Source: an uncultured Spirochaetales bacterium
Lineage (GTDB): Bacteria; UBP6; UBA1177
Reading direction: 5' to 3'
Assembly (NCBI GenBank): GCA_902780365.1
Contig: CACZFE010000052.1
Span: forward strand, 1-9,557
DNA length: 9,557 nt
Shown: positions 1-6,234 of the stretch, piece after piece
Position numbering within the stretch: position 1 is the stretch's first letter
Layout of the letters: each line of letters begins with the position of its first letter
Made by a program: the position numbers and the translations under genes
The notes under the pieces: model-generated
The model's database searches: none
The model's input: the letters and a program-made list of their open reading frames with translations, nothing else
Told to the model about the DNA's origin: nothing

Positions 1-3
1 ATT

Positions 4-591
4 ATGAAAAAAGCACTTCTGGTTTTATTGGTTTTTATTGCGGTTTTCGCGGTTTCATGCGGCAGCACAGACAAAAAGAAAGATGAAAAATACTACCTTT
101 CCGACTACAAGGAATCGGCTGACCGCTACCTTCCGCTCGCAGTCGGCAACAGCTGGAAATACAAAGTAAATTACTTCGGACAGTCCGGCGAAACCGAAGT
201 CAGCATTGTCGGAACTGACGGAGACTGGTTCCTCGACAACAAAGGCGGAAAACTCAAGACCGACCGCCACGGAATACGTGATGCCGAGAGATATATCCTG
301 ATGTTCCCGCTTCAGAGAGAGTCCTGGATCACCATAATCAAGCAGAAAACCCGTGAAATCAGAAAAACAGAAGGCGTTGACGAGACTGTCACCGTTCCGG
401 CAGGAACATTCGAAGGAACAATAAAAGTTCACACTTACGTTGAACTTCCCGGCAAAAAAGTGCTTCATTCATACCATTACTTTGCATTGAAAGTAGGTAT
501 CGTAAAGATCGTAACGGTCCTTGAGGATGTCCGTGAAAACAAAATGATTCCGCAGACAACTACGGAACTCATAAGCTATTCCGTGGAGTAA
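4..591 (+). CDS. Predicted lipoprotein, function unknown
   Basis: The 195-residue product begins with a basic Lys-Lys pair, a hydrophobic stretch (residues 4-16) and a lipobox Ala-Val-Ser-Cys with Cys19 as the predicted lipidation site, so it should be anchored in a membrane facing the periplasm or cell surface. After a short Lys/Asp-rich spacer comes a domain starting near residue 43 (Tyr-Leu-Pro-Leu-Ala-Val-Gly-Asn-Ser-Trp-Lys-Tyr). This opening is common in secreted beta-rich domains of unknown function from Deltaproteobacteria-like genomes. The rest alternates strand-like segments and has no catalytic motif I can recognise. It is the first visible gene of a three-gene + strand operon: the HAD gene starts 3 bases after its stop. 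The promoter and ribosome binding site lie outside the window, so an earlier start cannot be excluded, but the signal peptide fits ATG at position 4. Confidence 0.85.
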   Translation: MKKALLVLLVFIAVFAVSCGSTDKKKDEKYYLSDYKESADRYLPLAVGNSWKYKVNYFGQSGETEVSIVGTDGDWFLDNKGGKLKTDRHGIRDAERYILMFPLQRESWITIIKQKTREIRKTEGVDETVTVPAGTFEGTIKVHTYVELPGKKVLHSYHYFALKVGIVKIVTVLEDVRENKMIPQTTTELISYSVE

Positions 592-594
592 AAA

Positions 595-1236
595 ATGGTC
601 TACTCCAAAAAAATGGTGATTTTCGACTGGAACGGGACTCTCATCGATGATGTCTGGCTCAACCTCAACGCGATAAACGGCGTTTTGGAAAAGCGCGGAA
701 TCAAACCGATAACAATTGAATATTACAAAGAAAATTTTTGTTTTCCAGTTTCAATTTTCTATAAAGAGCTCGGGCTCGACATGAGCGAATGGGACGAAAT
801 CGCAAAGGAATTCGGGAATCTCTATATTTCAGATATCGACAAAGTAAAACTTTTTCCCGATGTCATACCTTCGCTTGAAGAACTCAAAAAAGCTGGCATA
901 GAGACAGGAATATTCTCGGCAATGGAACACCAAACACTCAACAAACATGTCGAAATGCTGAGAATCTCTAACTATTTCCGCTTCATCGAAGGAATCGAAA
1001 ACAATTACGCCGAAGGAAAGACCCACCTTTGCAAAAAAATCCTTGAAAAATCGGGATATTCCGAAAAAGAGATACTTTTTGTCGGCGACACATGCCACGA
1101 CTACGAAACTGCAAAGGCTATCGGGTGCGATGTCGCCCTTGTTTCTCGAGGTCACAACACCGCAGAAATATTAAGAAACACCGGAGCTCCGATTTTTAAC
1201 TCAATCAGCGAACTTATGAAAATCACAAGAGGTTAA
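595..1236 (+). CDS. HAD-superfamily hydrolase (phosphoglycolate phosphatase-like)
   Basis: This 213-residue cytoplasmic protein has the four HAD motifs in order: motif I Asp-Trp-Asn-Gly-Thr (residues 11-15, nucleophile Asp11), a helical cap region (about 20-85), motif II Ser108, motif III Lys142 and motif IV Gly-Asp-Thr-Cys-His-Asp (164-169). Length and layout fit the Gph/PGPase-like branch with a small helical cap, which hydrolyses phosphate esters of small metabolites. The second acidic residue of motif I, normally Asp and the general acid/base in phosphatases, is Asn13 here, so substrate and even activity are uncertain. The ATG lies 3 bases after the upstream lipoprotein stop, and a GGAG at 585-588 inside that gene is well spaced, so translation is probably coupled. 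Its link to the flanking lipoproteins is unclear. Confidence 0.88.
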   Translation: MVYSKKMVIFDWNGTLIDDVWLNLNAINGVLEKRGIKPITIEYYKENFCFPVSIFYKELGLDMSEWDEIAKEFGNLYISDIDKVKLFPDVIPSLEELKKAGIETGIFSAMEHQTLNKHVEMLRISNYFRFIEGIENNYAEGKTHLCKKILEKSGYSEKEILFVGDTCHDYETAKAIGCDVALVSRGHNTAEILRNTGAPIFNSISELMKITRG

Positions 1237-1238
1237 AC

Positions 1239-2045
1239 TTGCAACGCTTATTATTTATTACACTAATTACCATCGTTATGCTCGCTTCATGTTCTTCGGG
1301 CAAAGGTTCCTCCAATGGACCGTCAAAAAAAGGAGACAACTCCGAAATAGGTTTTGCCGAAATGGAAGGCGGCGAGACTCTTAAAATTTTCGGATACTCA
1401 AAAGACAAGGAAGTCGCCCGGAAAATGAAGCTTCTGGACGAAGATTTTATTACCTGCTACCAGGCCACGGTAAAAATCGGCGAAGCGGAAAACATGAACA
1501 TCGACTTTGATCTCGAAATCGACGACGAAGGCTTCTTCGAGATGATTGAAATCGCGAAAATGAAGTCAAAAAACGCGGCGAAAATCGCCAAATGCATCAA
1601 AAAAGAGATGGAAATGATCGGTGTCCGACCGGGAAATCCGCGCGAAGCAACATTCTCTCTTTCTTACAAAGTAACAAAAGAAAAAATCAAAAAACACGAA
1701 GAAAAACACGGCCACATGAACGATCTGCGCTCCAAAACGATAACCTCTCTCGCAAAAATGAAAAAATTCAGGGACTGTTTTGATGCGCGCAGAGCCAAAA
1801 ATCCGCAACTGCAGGGAAAATTCACGCTAAAATTCATGCTTTCGGCTGACGGAGAGGTCTATGACATAAAACTCAGAAACAACACTTTCACCGACAAATA
1901 TGTGATCAACTGCGCTGTCGAAAAACTCGAGGACACCATTTTTCCTAAAGGCGACAGCGAAGATGAGGTCGAAATAAATTTTGATTTCACTGCGACTTCA
2001 GACAATCCCAGACCTGAAAAACCGAGAAAATCATTAAGTCTGTAG
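1239..2045 (+). CDS. Lipoprotein with duplicated AgmX/PglI-type C-terminal domain
   Basis: The start is TTG at 1239, supported by GAGG at 1229-1232 six bases upstream and by an immediately following signal peptide with lipobox Leu-Ala-Ser-Cys (Cys18). The mature part has two similar modules. Module 1 runs from about 70 to 145 with Cys73 and Cys119; module 2 runs from about 177 to 252 with Cys180 and Cys225. In both, the Cys residues are 45-46 apart and bracket a strand-turn-strand 'F-x-L-x-I-D-x-x-G' core. This is the pattern of the AgmX/PglI C-terminal (TonB-C-like) domain known mainly from Myxococcota, where two Cys flank the domain. Function of such proteins is poorly known; AgmX and PglI are associated with gliding motility in Myxococcus. 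A Lys/Glu-rich helix (145-175) links the modules. The gene begins 2 bases after the HAD stop, and its stop codon lies inside a palindromic repeat. Confidence 0.82.
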   Translation: MQRLLFITLITIVMLASCSSGKGSSNGPSKKGDNSEIGFAEMEGGETLKIFGYSKDKEVARKMKLLDEDFITCYQATVKIGEAENMNIDFDLEIDDEGFFEMIEIAKMKSKNAAKIAKCIKKEMEMIGVRPGNPREATFSLSYKVTKEKIKKHEEKHGHMNDLRSKTITSLAKMKKFRDCFDARRAKNPQLQGKFTLKFMLSADGEVYDIKLRNNTFTDKYVINCAVEKLEDTIFPKGDSEDEVEINFDFTATSDNPRPEKPRKSLSL

Positions 2046-2067
2046 AGACGTTTCCGAAACGTCTCAC
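2042..2067. repeat. Palindromic repeat, copy 1 (intergenic, overlaps a stop codon)
   Basis: GAGACGTTTC at 2045-2054 and GAAACGTCTC at 2056-2065 form a perfect 10-bp inverted repeat around one base. The preceding GTAG (2042-2045) includes the TAG stop of the lipoprotein gene. The same core (GTAGAGACGTTTC...GAAACGTCT) recurs at 3017-3044. It may act as a hairpin at the 3' end of the + strand operon, but no T-run follows on either strand. GTAGAGACG...CGTCTCTAC palindromes are, from memory, a recurrent dispersed repeat type in several bacterial phyla. Confidence 0.8.
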
Positions 2068-2071
2068 CTTG

Positions 2072-2145
2072 TTCCGCCGCCAATTTGTGTCGATATTTCG
2101 TAATTTCGATATTTCGAGAGCGGCGACCGTTATTCAGCGGCGGAA
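2072..2145. repeat. Structured intergenic element: inverted repeat around short direct repeats
   Basis: TTCCGCCGC (2072-2080) and GCGGCGGAA (2137-2145) are perfect 9-bp inverted copies 56 bases apart. Between them CGATATTTCG occurs twice (2091-2100 and 2107-2116). The element fills the space between two convergent genes. It could be a transcript-ending or mRNA-stabilising structure, or the remnant of a miniature mobile element; nothing in the sequence decides this. Confidence 0.5.
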
Positions 2146-2152
2146 ATACCGT

Positions 2153-2659
2153 TTAATTATTTTTCGCAGCGAGTTTTGCTTTGATGTATTCGTCAAGACC
2201 ACCTTTCTGCATGATTTCATCTACTTCCGGAGGAAGCGGCGGGAATGTTACGGTCGAACCGTCAGGAAGAAGAACCGTTCCGGTTTCGGTGTTGATTTCA
2301 ACAATATCTCCTCTTTTGACTTTGCCGAGAAGATTTTTGATTTCAAGAGCCGGAAGTCCTGCGTTGATGCAGTTCCTGAAGTAGATCCTGCTGTATGACT
2401 CGGCGATTACGGCACCCATTCCCAAGTATTTGAAGCAGAACGCAGCCTGCTCTCTCGAAGAGCCGCAGCCGAAATTTTTGCCGGCTACAATGATGTCTCC
2501 GGGTTTGACTTCCTTAATAAAATCCGGATCTTCGTCTTCAAGAGCATGAGAAGCTATCTCTTTCGGATCAGTGACAGTGTAGGTGTATTTTCCAGGGAAA
2601 ATGACATCCGTGTTCACATCGTGTCCGTAAACAAAAACCTTTCCTTTGATGATTGCCAT
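2153..2659 (-). CDS. leuD: 3-isopropylmalate dehydratase small subunit (LeuD/HacB-type)
   Basis: The 168-residue protein is the swivel-domain small subunit that pairs with the large Fe-S subunit to isomerise a hydroxy-diacid; in leucine synthesis this is 2-isopropylmalate to 3-isopropylmalate. Recognisable parts are the N-terminal Gly-x-Val-x-Val-x-Gly-x-x-Val-Asn-Thr-Asp segment (6-18), the loop Pro-Gly-Lys-Tyr-Thr-Tyr-Thr (22-28), and the signature Gly-Lys-Asn-Phe-Gly-Cys-Gly-Ser-Ser-Arg-Glu (60-70). The length matches the short archaeal/clostridial type, not the roughly 200-residue proteobacterial LeuD. The substrate loop differs from the Tyr-Leu-x-x form usual in this group, so a related substrate (homoaconitate, dimethylmalate, a citramalate-type compound) remains possible. 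A strong AAGGAGG (2665-2671) precedes the ATG. It is the last gene of the minus-strand operon, 19 bases after the SPOR gene, and is separated from its partner by two genes. Confidence 0.9.
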   Translation of the reverse strand: MAIIKGKVFVYGHDVNTDVIFPGKYTYTVTDPKEIASHALEDEDPDFIKEVKPGDIIVAGKNFGCGSSREQAAFCFKYLGMGAVIAESYSRIYFRNCINAGLPALEIKNLLGKVKRGDIVEINTETGTVLLPDGSTVTFPPLPPEVDEIMQKGGLDEYIKAKLAAKNN

Positions 2660-2664
2660 GATTT

Positions 2665-2671
2665 CCTCCTT
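2665..2671 (-). promoter_or_regulatory. Strong Shine-Dalgarno site of leuD
   Basis: AAGGAGG on the minus strand, 5 bases before the leuD ATG at 2659. It fixes the start and is the strongest ribosome binding site in the operon, which may help the last gene keep pace with the distant large subunit. Confidence 0.75.
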
Positions 2672-2678
2672 AAAATTA

Positions 2679-3527
2679 TTATTCAGAGACTATAAACGCA
2701 TCCTTTTTTATTTTTTTGACTTTGACAAGTTCCGATTCAGCCGCTTCACGCGAGTCAAAACAGCCGGTTCTTACTTTATACCACTTTTTGCCTTTGCTTT
2801 CTCCGTCAACGACCCTGAGTTTCAAAGACTTGAACTCTTTCTTCGATGCTTTGACCTGTTCAGCACTGTCCAGAAAGGCAAGCTGGATGGAAAAACGACA
2901 TTTCGTATCCACGCCTTTCTTCGGTTCGGCCTTTTTTCCGCTCAGAATCTCGTCGATCGTCTTAGCTTTCTCCGGTTTTTGCTCAGCGGATTTTTTCGCA
3001 GGTTCAGATTCTTTTTGTAGAGACGTTTCATGAAACGTCTGTACTGGTTTCGTCTCTACGGGTTTTTCCTCAGATTTCGTCTCTACGGGTTTTTCTTCAG
3101 GTTTCGGCTCTTCCTGCCGAGGCGTCTCGGAGGCAGTCTCTGCGGTTTTTTGTTCAACGGTTTCCGCTTTCTGTGTTTCTTCAACAGGTTCTGGTTCCGG
3201 TTCAACGGATTTTTCCGCGGGCTTCGTTTCCGGTTTACAAATCACCTTTGTATTGACAACATCGTTTTCATCTACAAGCCCTTTTTCCCTCGCAGCATCC
3301 CTGAGTTTCAGATATTTCTCGCGGTACTCATCCGCATTGGAAATACAGACGGATAGAGTCTCGTTGATTCCTTCCTCGTCGGAACTTGTCCTGTCGATAT
3401 TGCGTCTGCCGTTTTTTCCTATGACGACTCCGCTAACAAAAGCTGCCGTAAGCAAAAAAACAAGTGCAAGTATAAGTTTTACTATCAGAGCCGGTGTAAA
3501 ATTGGGGTTGTTTTTCAAATTATCCAC
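2679..3527 (-). CDS. SPOR-domain inner-membrane protein with low-complexity linker
   Basis: The 282-residue protein has a short cytoplasmic N-terminus, one transmembrane segment (about 13-36), a short charged region, a long Pro/Glu/Lys-rich linker (about 98-205) and a C-terminal SPOR domain (about 209-282). The layout resembles FtsN- and DedD-like proteins, whose SPOR domain binds denuded septal peptidoglycan glycan strands; a role at the division site or in envelope maintenance is therefore inferred. The start is GTG at 3527, overlapping the end of the glycosyltransferase gene by 8 bases, with AGAGG at 3532-3536, which implies translational coupling. The linker includes a 9-residue tandem repeat (Glu-Glu-Lys-Pro-Val-Glu-Thr-Lys units at 144-151 and 153-160) followed at residues 162-172 by a segment encoded by a palindromic DNA repeat. 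The linker region tolerates such insertions. Confidence 0.87.
   Translation of the reverse strand: MDNLKNNPNFTPALIVKLILALVFLLTAAFVSGVVIGKNGRRNIDRTSSDEEGINETLSVCISNADEYREKYLKLRDAAREKGLVDENDVVNTKVICKPETKPAEKSVEPEPEPVEETQKAETVEQKTAETASETPRQEEPKPEEKPVETKSEEKPVETKPVQTFHETSLQKESEPAKKSAEQKPEKAKTIDEILSGKKAEPKKGVDTKCRFSIQLAFLDSAEQVKASKKEFKSLKLRVVDGESKGKKWYKVRTGCFDSREAAESELVKVKKIKKDAFIVSE
3017..3044. repeat. Palindromic repeat, copy 2 (inside the SPOR gene)
   Basis: AGACGTTTCATGAAACGTCT at 3021-3040 is a perfect 20-base palindrome. The outer bases GTA (3017-3019) and TAC (3042-3044) also pair, with one G:G mismatch at 3020/3041, suggesting an ancestral GTAGAGACG...CGTCTCTAC form. It shares the arm sequence with the intergenic copy at 2042-2067. 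Here it is in frame and translated as residues around Val-Gln-Thr-Phe-His-Glu-Thr-Ser-Leu. Confidence 0.85.
3048..3100. repeat. 27-bp tandem repeat with palindrome half-sites
   Basis: Two nearly identical 26-base units (3048-3073 and 3075-3100, one C/T difference) lie in tandem with a 27-base period, equal to nine codons. Each includes CGTCTCTAC (3051-3059 and 3078-3086), the outer half of the adjacent palindrome. They encode the repeated Glu-Glu-Lys-Pro-Val-Glu-Thr-Lys units of the SPOR protein linker. Confidence 0.8.
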
Positions 3528-4935
3528 GTTGCCTCTCTTTTCTTCTTCTGTTCAGTCTTTTTGCCAGTAAAAGCGAATCGGGTTCTTTATCGTTTTTCGC
3601 AAGTTCCCCGTAAAGCGAAGTCAGAAACGAGCAGTTTTCACTTATATCGGGAACTCTGAAATCATCGGTAACACGCATAAAATAGTAAAGCCTCTTTCTG
3701 TTGCGCTCAAGCTCGGAAACAGCGTCAGCTATCGCTCGCGGAGTCACTTCATCAAGAATCAACCCCCTCCCCGACCTTCTGACCTTTTCTGCAAGGGCAT
3801 TTTTACCAGAAACAATGAGAGCCTTTCTTTCGGAAATCGCATTGTTCACAAGAAATGTGTCGTTGCGGGTCCATTTTGCAGGAACGATCAGAACGTCGGC
3901 GGTGTTCAGAACCGCGTTTATCCTTCCGCCCTGAATCGAACCGTGGAAAAATATGTCAGGGCTTTTGACATGCTGTTTCAATCTGCTGAAGTAGGGCGAA
4001 TTTTCGTGTGTTTCACCGTAAACATGAAGCTCGTTGCGGTAACCTTCCTCAAAAAGGATGTCGAAAGCCTCTACAAGCTCTAAAATTCCCTCTTCCGGCA
4101 GAATTTCACCCATAAAACAGAATTTTACCGCCCCTTCGATTTCAAAAGGACGGTTCCAGAAATCAAGCTCTTTGGAAATGCCCTGCTCCATGAAAACGAC
4201 CTTGTTTTCCGGAATAAGCGGACGGTAAAAAAGGTTGTACTCAAGCTCTGAAAAAAGCACGAACTTGTCGCACAGAGCAACAGCCTCGTCGGACATTTCC
4301 GCTCTTTCATCCAGGACATCGGACTCTACTCCGCTGTTCATGACACGGTTGTAGTAACGGCTGTATCTTCCGACATTTTCAAACCAGCATGAGTGGTGTT
4401 CAGGTTTAAGCATAGCGACAAACGTCTTTAAAAAAGAAGTTACCGAAGAGTTGACAAAGTTGGAAACCCTCACCTTTCCGGAATCTTCCCCGAAACCTTT
4501 ATCAAAAAGCGAATTTGAAAAAAGGAACCCGTCACAAAGAGTACATACGACCGGAATTCCGCGCTCCTTCGCAATCGAAGGATAGTTGAAAGAGTGGTTT
4601 TTCAAACTCCAGATGTGAATAAGGTCGAAGTGTTCGTCTTTCAGGATAAAAGTGAAGACATCGTCCATTTTTTCATTGAGATAAGTTTCTCTGAAAGAAT
4701 CAAGACGCGTCGGAATGTACGTCACAGCCCTGCGGTATGAAGGGAACTGTGTTATGCTGAGAGAAAAATGCTCTTCCCTGTCGGAAAATTCGGGATAAAA
4801 AACCGTGAGAGCAATGTTTTTGGCCATACAGTCAATCAACTGCTCGATAAAACTGTTGAAAAACGCAAGAGACGCGCCGCTTTGCGGAGCCGAATCCAGA
4901 ACAAAGAGGACTGAAAGCAAATTCTCAGAATCCAC
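3520..4935 (-). CDS. GT-B glycosyltransferase, GT4-like, with degenerate EX7E motif
   Basis: The 471-residue protein has two Rossmann-like halves of the GT-B fold. The N-terminal acceptor half (about 6-240) opens with a strand and Ser-Gly-Ala-Ser loop (19-22) and contains His-Ile-Trp near 107-109. The C-terminal donor half (about 268-410) contains Phe-Met-Gly-Glu (274-277), a helix Glu-Gly-Ile-Leu-Glu-Leu-Val-Glu-Ala, the strand Leu-His-Val-Tyr-Gly (303-307), and Ala-Asp-Val-Leu-Ile-Val-Pro (346-352). GT4 enzymes move a sugar from a nucleotide-sugar donor to glycans or lipids. In the usual EX7E site following Val-Pro-x-x-Trp, both Glu positions appear replaced (Arg357 and Asn365 by my alignment), so activity is uncertain. 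The start is GTG at 4935 inside the last codons of the large isomerase subunit gene (11-base overlap), with a GGGGAG site upstream; translation is probably coupled. Acceptor and product are unknown; an envelope glycan is a guess based on the neighbouring SPOR gene. Confidence 0.82.
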   Translation of the reverse strand: MDSENLLSVLFVLDSAPQSGASLAFFNSFIEQLIDCMAKNIALTVFYPEFSDREEHFSLSITQFPSYRRAVTYIPTRLDSFRETYLNEKMDDVFTFILKDEHFDLIHIWSLKNHSFNYPSIAKERGIPVVCTLCDGFLFSNSLFDKGFGEDSGKVRVSNFVNSSVTSFLKTFVAMLKPEHHSCWFENVGRYSRYYNRVMNSGVESDVLDERAEMSDEAVALCDKFVLFSELEYNLFYRPLIPENKVVFMEQGISKELDFWNRPFEIEGAVKFCFMGEILPEEGILELVEAFDILFEEGYRNELHVYGETHENSPYFSRLKQHVKSPDIFFHGSIQGGRINAVLNTADVLIVPAKWTRNDTFLVNNAISERKALIVSGKNALAEKVRRSGRGLILDEVTPRAIADAVSELERNRKRLYYFMRVTDDFRVPDISENCSFLTSLYGELAKNDKEPDSLLLAKRLNRRRKERQRG

Positions 4936-6136
4936 AGATCTCCCCTTTCAATGCCGAATATGCCGCAGTCGCAGGACTAGCCAGGTGAACTTCGCCGTTT
5001 CCCTGCTTACCTTTGAAGTTGCGGTTTGAAGTCGAAACGATGACTTCTCCGTCACCAGTCATTCCGATCTGACCTGAAGCACAGCCGCCGCAGCCTGGGT
5101 TTGCGATTACGAAACCTGCATCGAAAAGTATCTCGAGAATGCCCGATTTCATAAGTTCACCGTAGATCCTGCGTGACGAGGGAACTATATATCCGTTCGT
5201 TTTGATCTTCTTGCCTTTGACTATCTTTGCAACGTCTTCAAAATCGGAGATCCTGCCGTTCGTGCAGCTTCCGATGAAGACTGTATCGACCGCTTTTCCT
5301 GCAAATTCGCTGACATTGTGCACATTGTGCGGATGCGGCGGAGCAGCGACCTGCGGCTCGGTGAGAGCATCAAGGTCAAGCTCGTATTCAGCAGCATAAT
5401 TTGCATACGTGTCGGCCTTGATTTCCTCGAAACCTTCAAGCCCCGTTGTCGGGATCATTATCGAAATGACGCCCATTTCTGTTCCCATGCTGGCAATAGT
5501 CACTCTCTCGTCAAGAGTAAGTTTCGCCGCTTCTTCTCCGTAAAGCTCGACGACCTGACCGAGAAAAGTGCGCGAACCGAACTTTTTGAGCATGAAAAGA
5601 ACGATGTCCTTCGCTTTTATGCCGGGTTTTCTCGTTCCCTTGAGGGTAAGTTTTACACTCTGCGGCACTTCGAACCAGGTACGACCGGTCTTCCAGATGT
5701 AGGAAATATCGACATCTCCCATTCCCTGACCGAAACAGCTTATCGCCCCCATGATGTTGAAGTGGCTGTCGGTGCTGACGATCGTCATTCCCGGCTTTGC
5801 ATATTCGTCGATGAGGATGTGTGAACCAATTCCCGAATCGACATCATAGACCTTAAGTCCTTCCTTTCTCGCGAAGACCCTGCATCTCTGCTGGTTTACG
5901 GCATAAGGGATAGTTTTTGCCGGAGCGACACAGTCAAAGGTGAACATCGTGCGCTCTTTATCGGCAATCAAAGAGCCAGAAAACTTGCTTTCAAGGTTGT
6001 TGACAACGTTTGCGCCGCCGAAATCACGTGCACTTTTGTAGTCAATGTTTATCCAGACGATCGAACCCGGTGTAACAGGCTCGTTTTTGTCAATCAGATG
6101 ATTGTAAAAAATCTTTTCAATGACTGTTTTTCCCAT
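4925..6136 (-). CDS. leuC: 3-isopropylmalate dehydratase large subunit (LeuC, aconitase superfamily)
   Basis: The 403-residue protein is an aconitase-family large subunit carrying a 4Fe-4S cluster. The three cluster ligands are visible: Cys291 in Ser-Cys-Thr-Asn-Gly-Arg and Cys349/Cys352 in Pro-Gly-Cys-Gly-Gly-Cys-Ala-Ser-Gly. The active-site Thr-Asp-Ser-His is at 122-125, followed by Phe-Asn-Ile-Met-Gly-Ala and Gly-Gln-Gly-Met-Gly-Asp-Val-Asp (136-143). This differs from the common Ser-His-Thr-x-Thr-x-Gly-Ala...Gly-Ser-Thr-Asp of standard LeuC and places it in a divergent short subfamily usually annotated as isopropylmalate dehydratase or aconitase-like. With the small subunit at 2153-2659 it should isomerise 2-isopropylmalate or a similar hydroxy-diacid in the cytoplasm. 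The ATG at 6136 has GAGGAG upstream. It is the first gene of the minus-strand operon; no leuA or leuB lies in the window, so the substrate is not proved by context. Confidence 0.9.
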   Translation of the reverse strand: MGKTVIEKIFYNHLIDKNEPVTPGSIVWINIDYKSARDFGGANVVNNLESKFSGSLIADKERTMFTFDCVAPAKTIPYAVNQQRCRVFARKEGLKVYDVDSGIGSHILIDEYAKPGMTIVSTDSHFNIMGAISCFGQGMGDVDISYIWKTGRTWFEVPQSVKLTLKGTRKPGIKAKDIVLFMLKKFGSRTFLGQVVELYGEEAAKLTLDERVTIASMGTEMGVISIMIPTTGLEGFEEIKADTYANYAAEYELDLDALTEPQVAAPPHPHNVHNVSEFAGKAVDTVFIGSCTNGRISDFEDVAKIVKGKKIKTNGYIVPSSRRIYGELMKSGILEILFDAGFVIANPGCGGCASGQIGMTGDGEVIVSTSNRNFKGKQGNGEVHLASPATAAYSALKGEICGF

Positions 6137-6167
6137 ATTTTTCTCCTCAAAAAAACATAAGCGCGTT

Positions 6168-6195
6168 ATTTTAAAGATGTTGCCTGAATTGTCAA
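6168..6195 (-). promoter_or_regulatory. Sigma70-type promoter of the leuC-GT-SPOR-leuD operon
   Basis: On the minus strand TTGACA (6190-6195) and TAAAAT (6168-6173) are separated by 16 bases, close to the sigma70 consensus. The -10 ends about 30 bases before the leuC ATG, leaving a short leader with room for the ribosome binding site but no visible attenuator or riboswitch. Confidence 0.7.
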
Positions 6196-6209
6196 TTTAA
6201 GGGAAGAAA

Positions 6210-6221
6210 CGCCGTGCGGCG
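6210..6221 (-). terminator. Possible weak terminator after the Pro/Ala/Glu-rich protein gene
   Basis: Read on the minus strand, CGCCG-CA-CGGCG forms a short GC stem about 14 bases after the stop codon, followed by TTTCTT. The stem is short and the T-tract is interrupted, so efficiency is doubtful. Confidence 0.4.
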
Positions 6222-6234
6222 CGTTATCGGAAAG

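Noticed and set aside
2045..2065. The intergenic palindrome as a standard intrinsic terminator
   Set aside because: The stem is good but neither strand has a T-run after it, and the same sequence occurs inside a coding region, so a repeat element explains it better.
2181..3570. Several + strand ORFs of 67-124 codons opposite the isomerase small-subunit and SPOR genes
   Set aside because: They are antisense shadows without ribosome binding sites or recognisable protein features, overlapping well-supported minus-strand genes.
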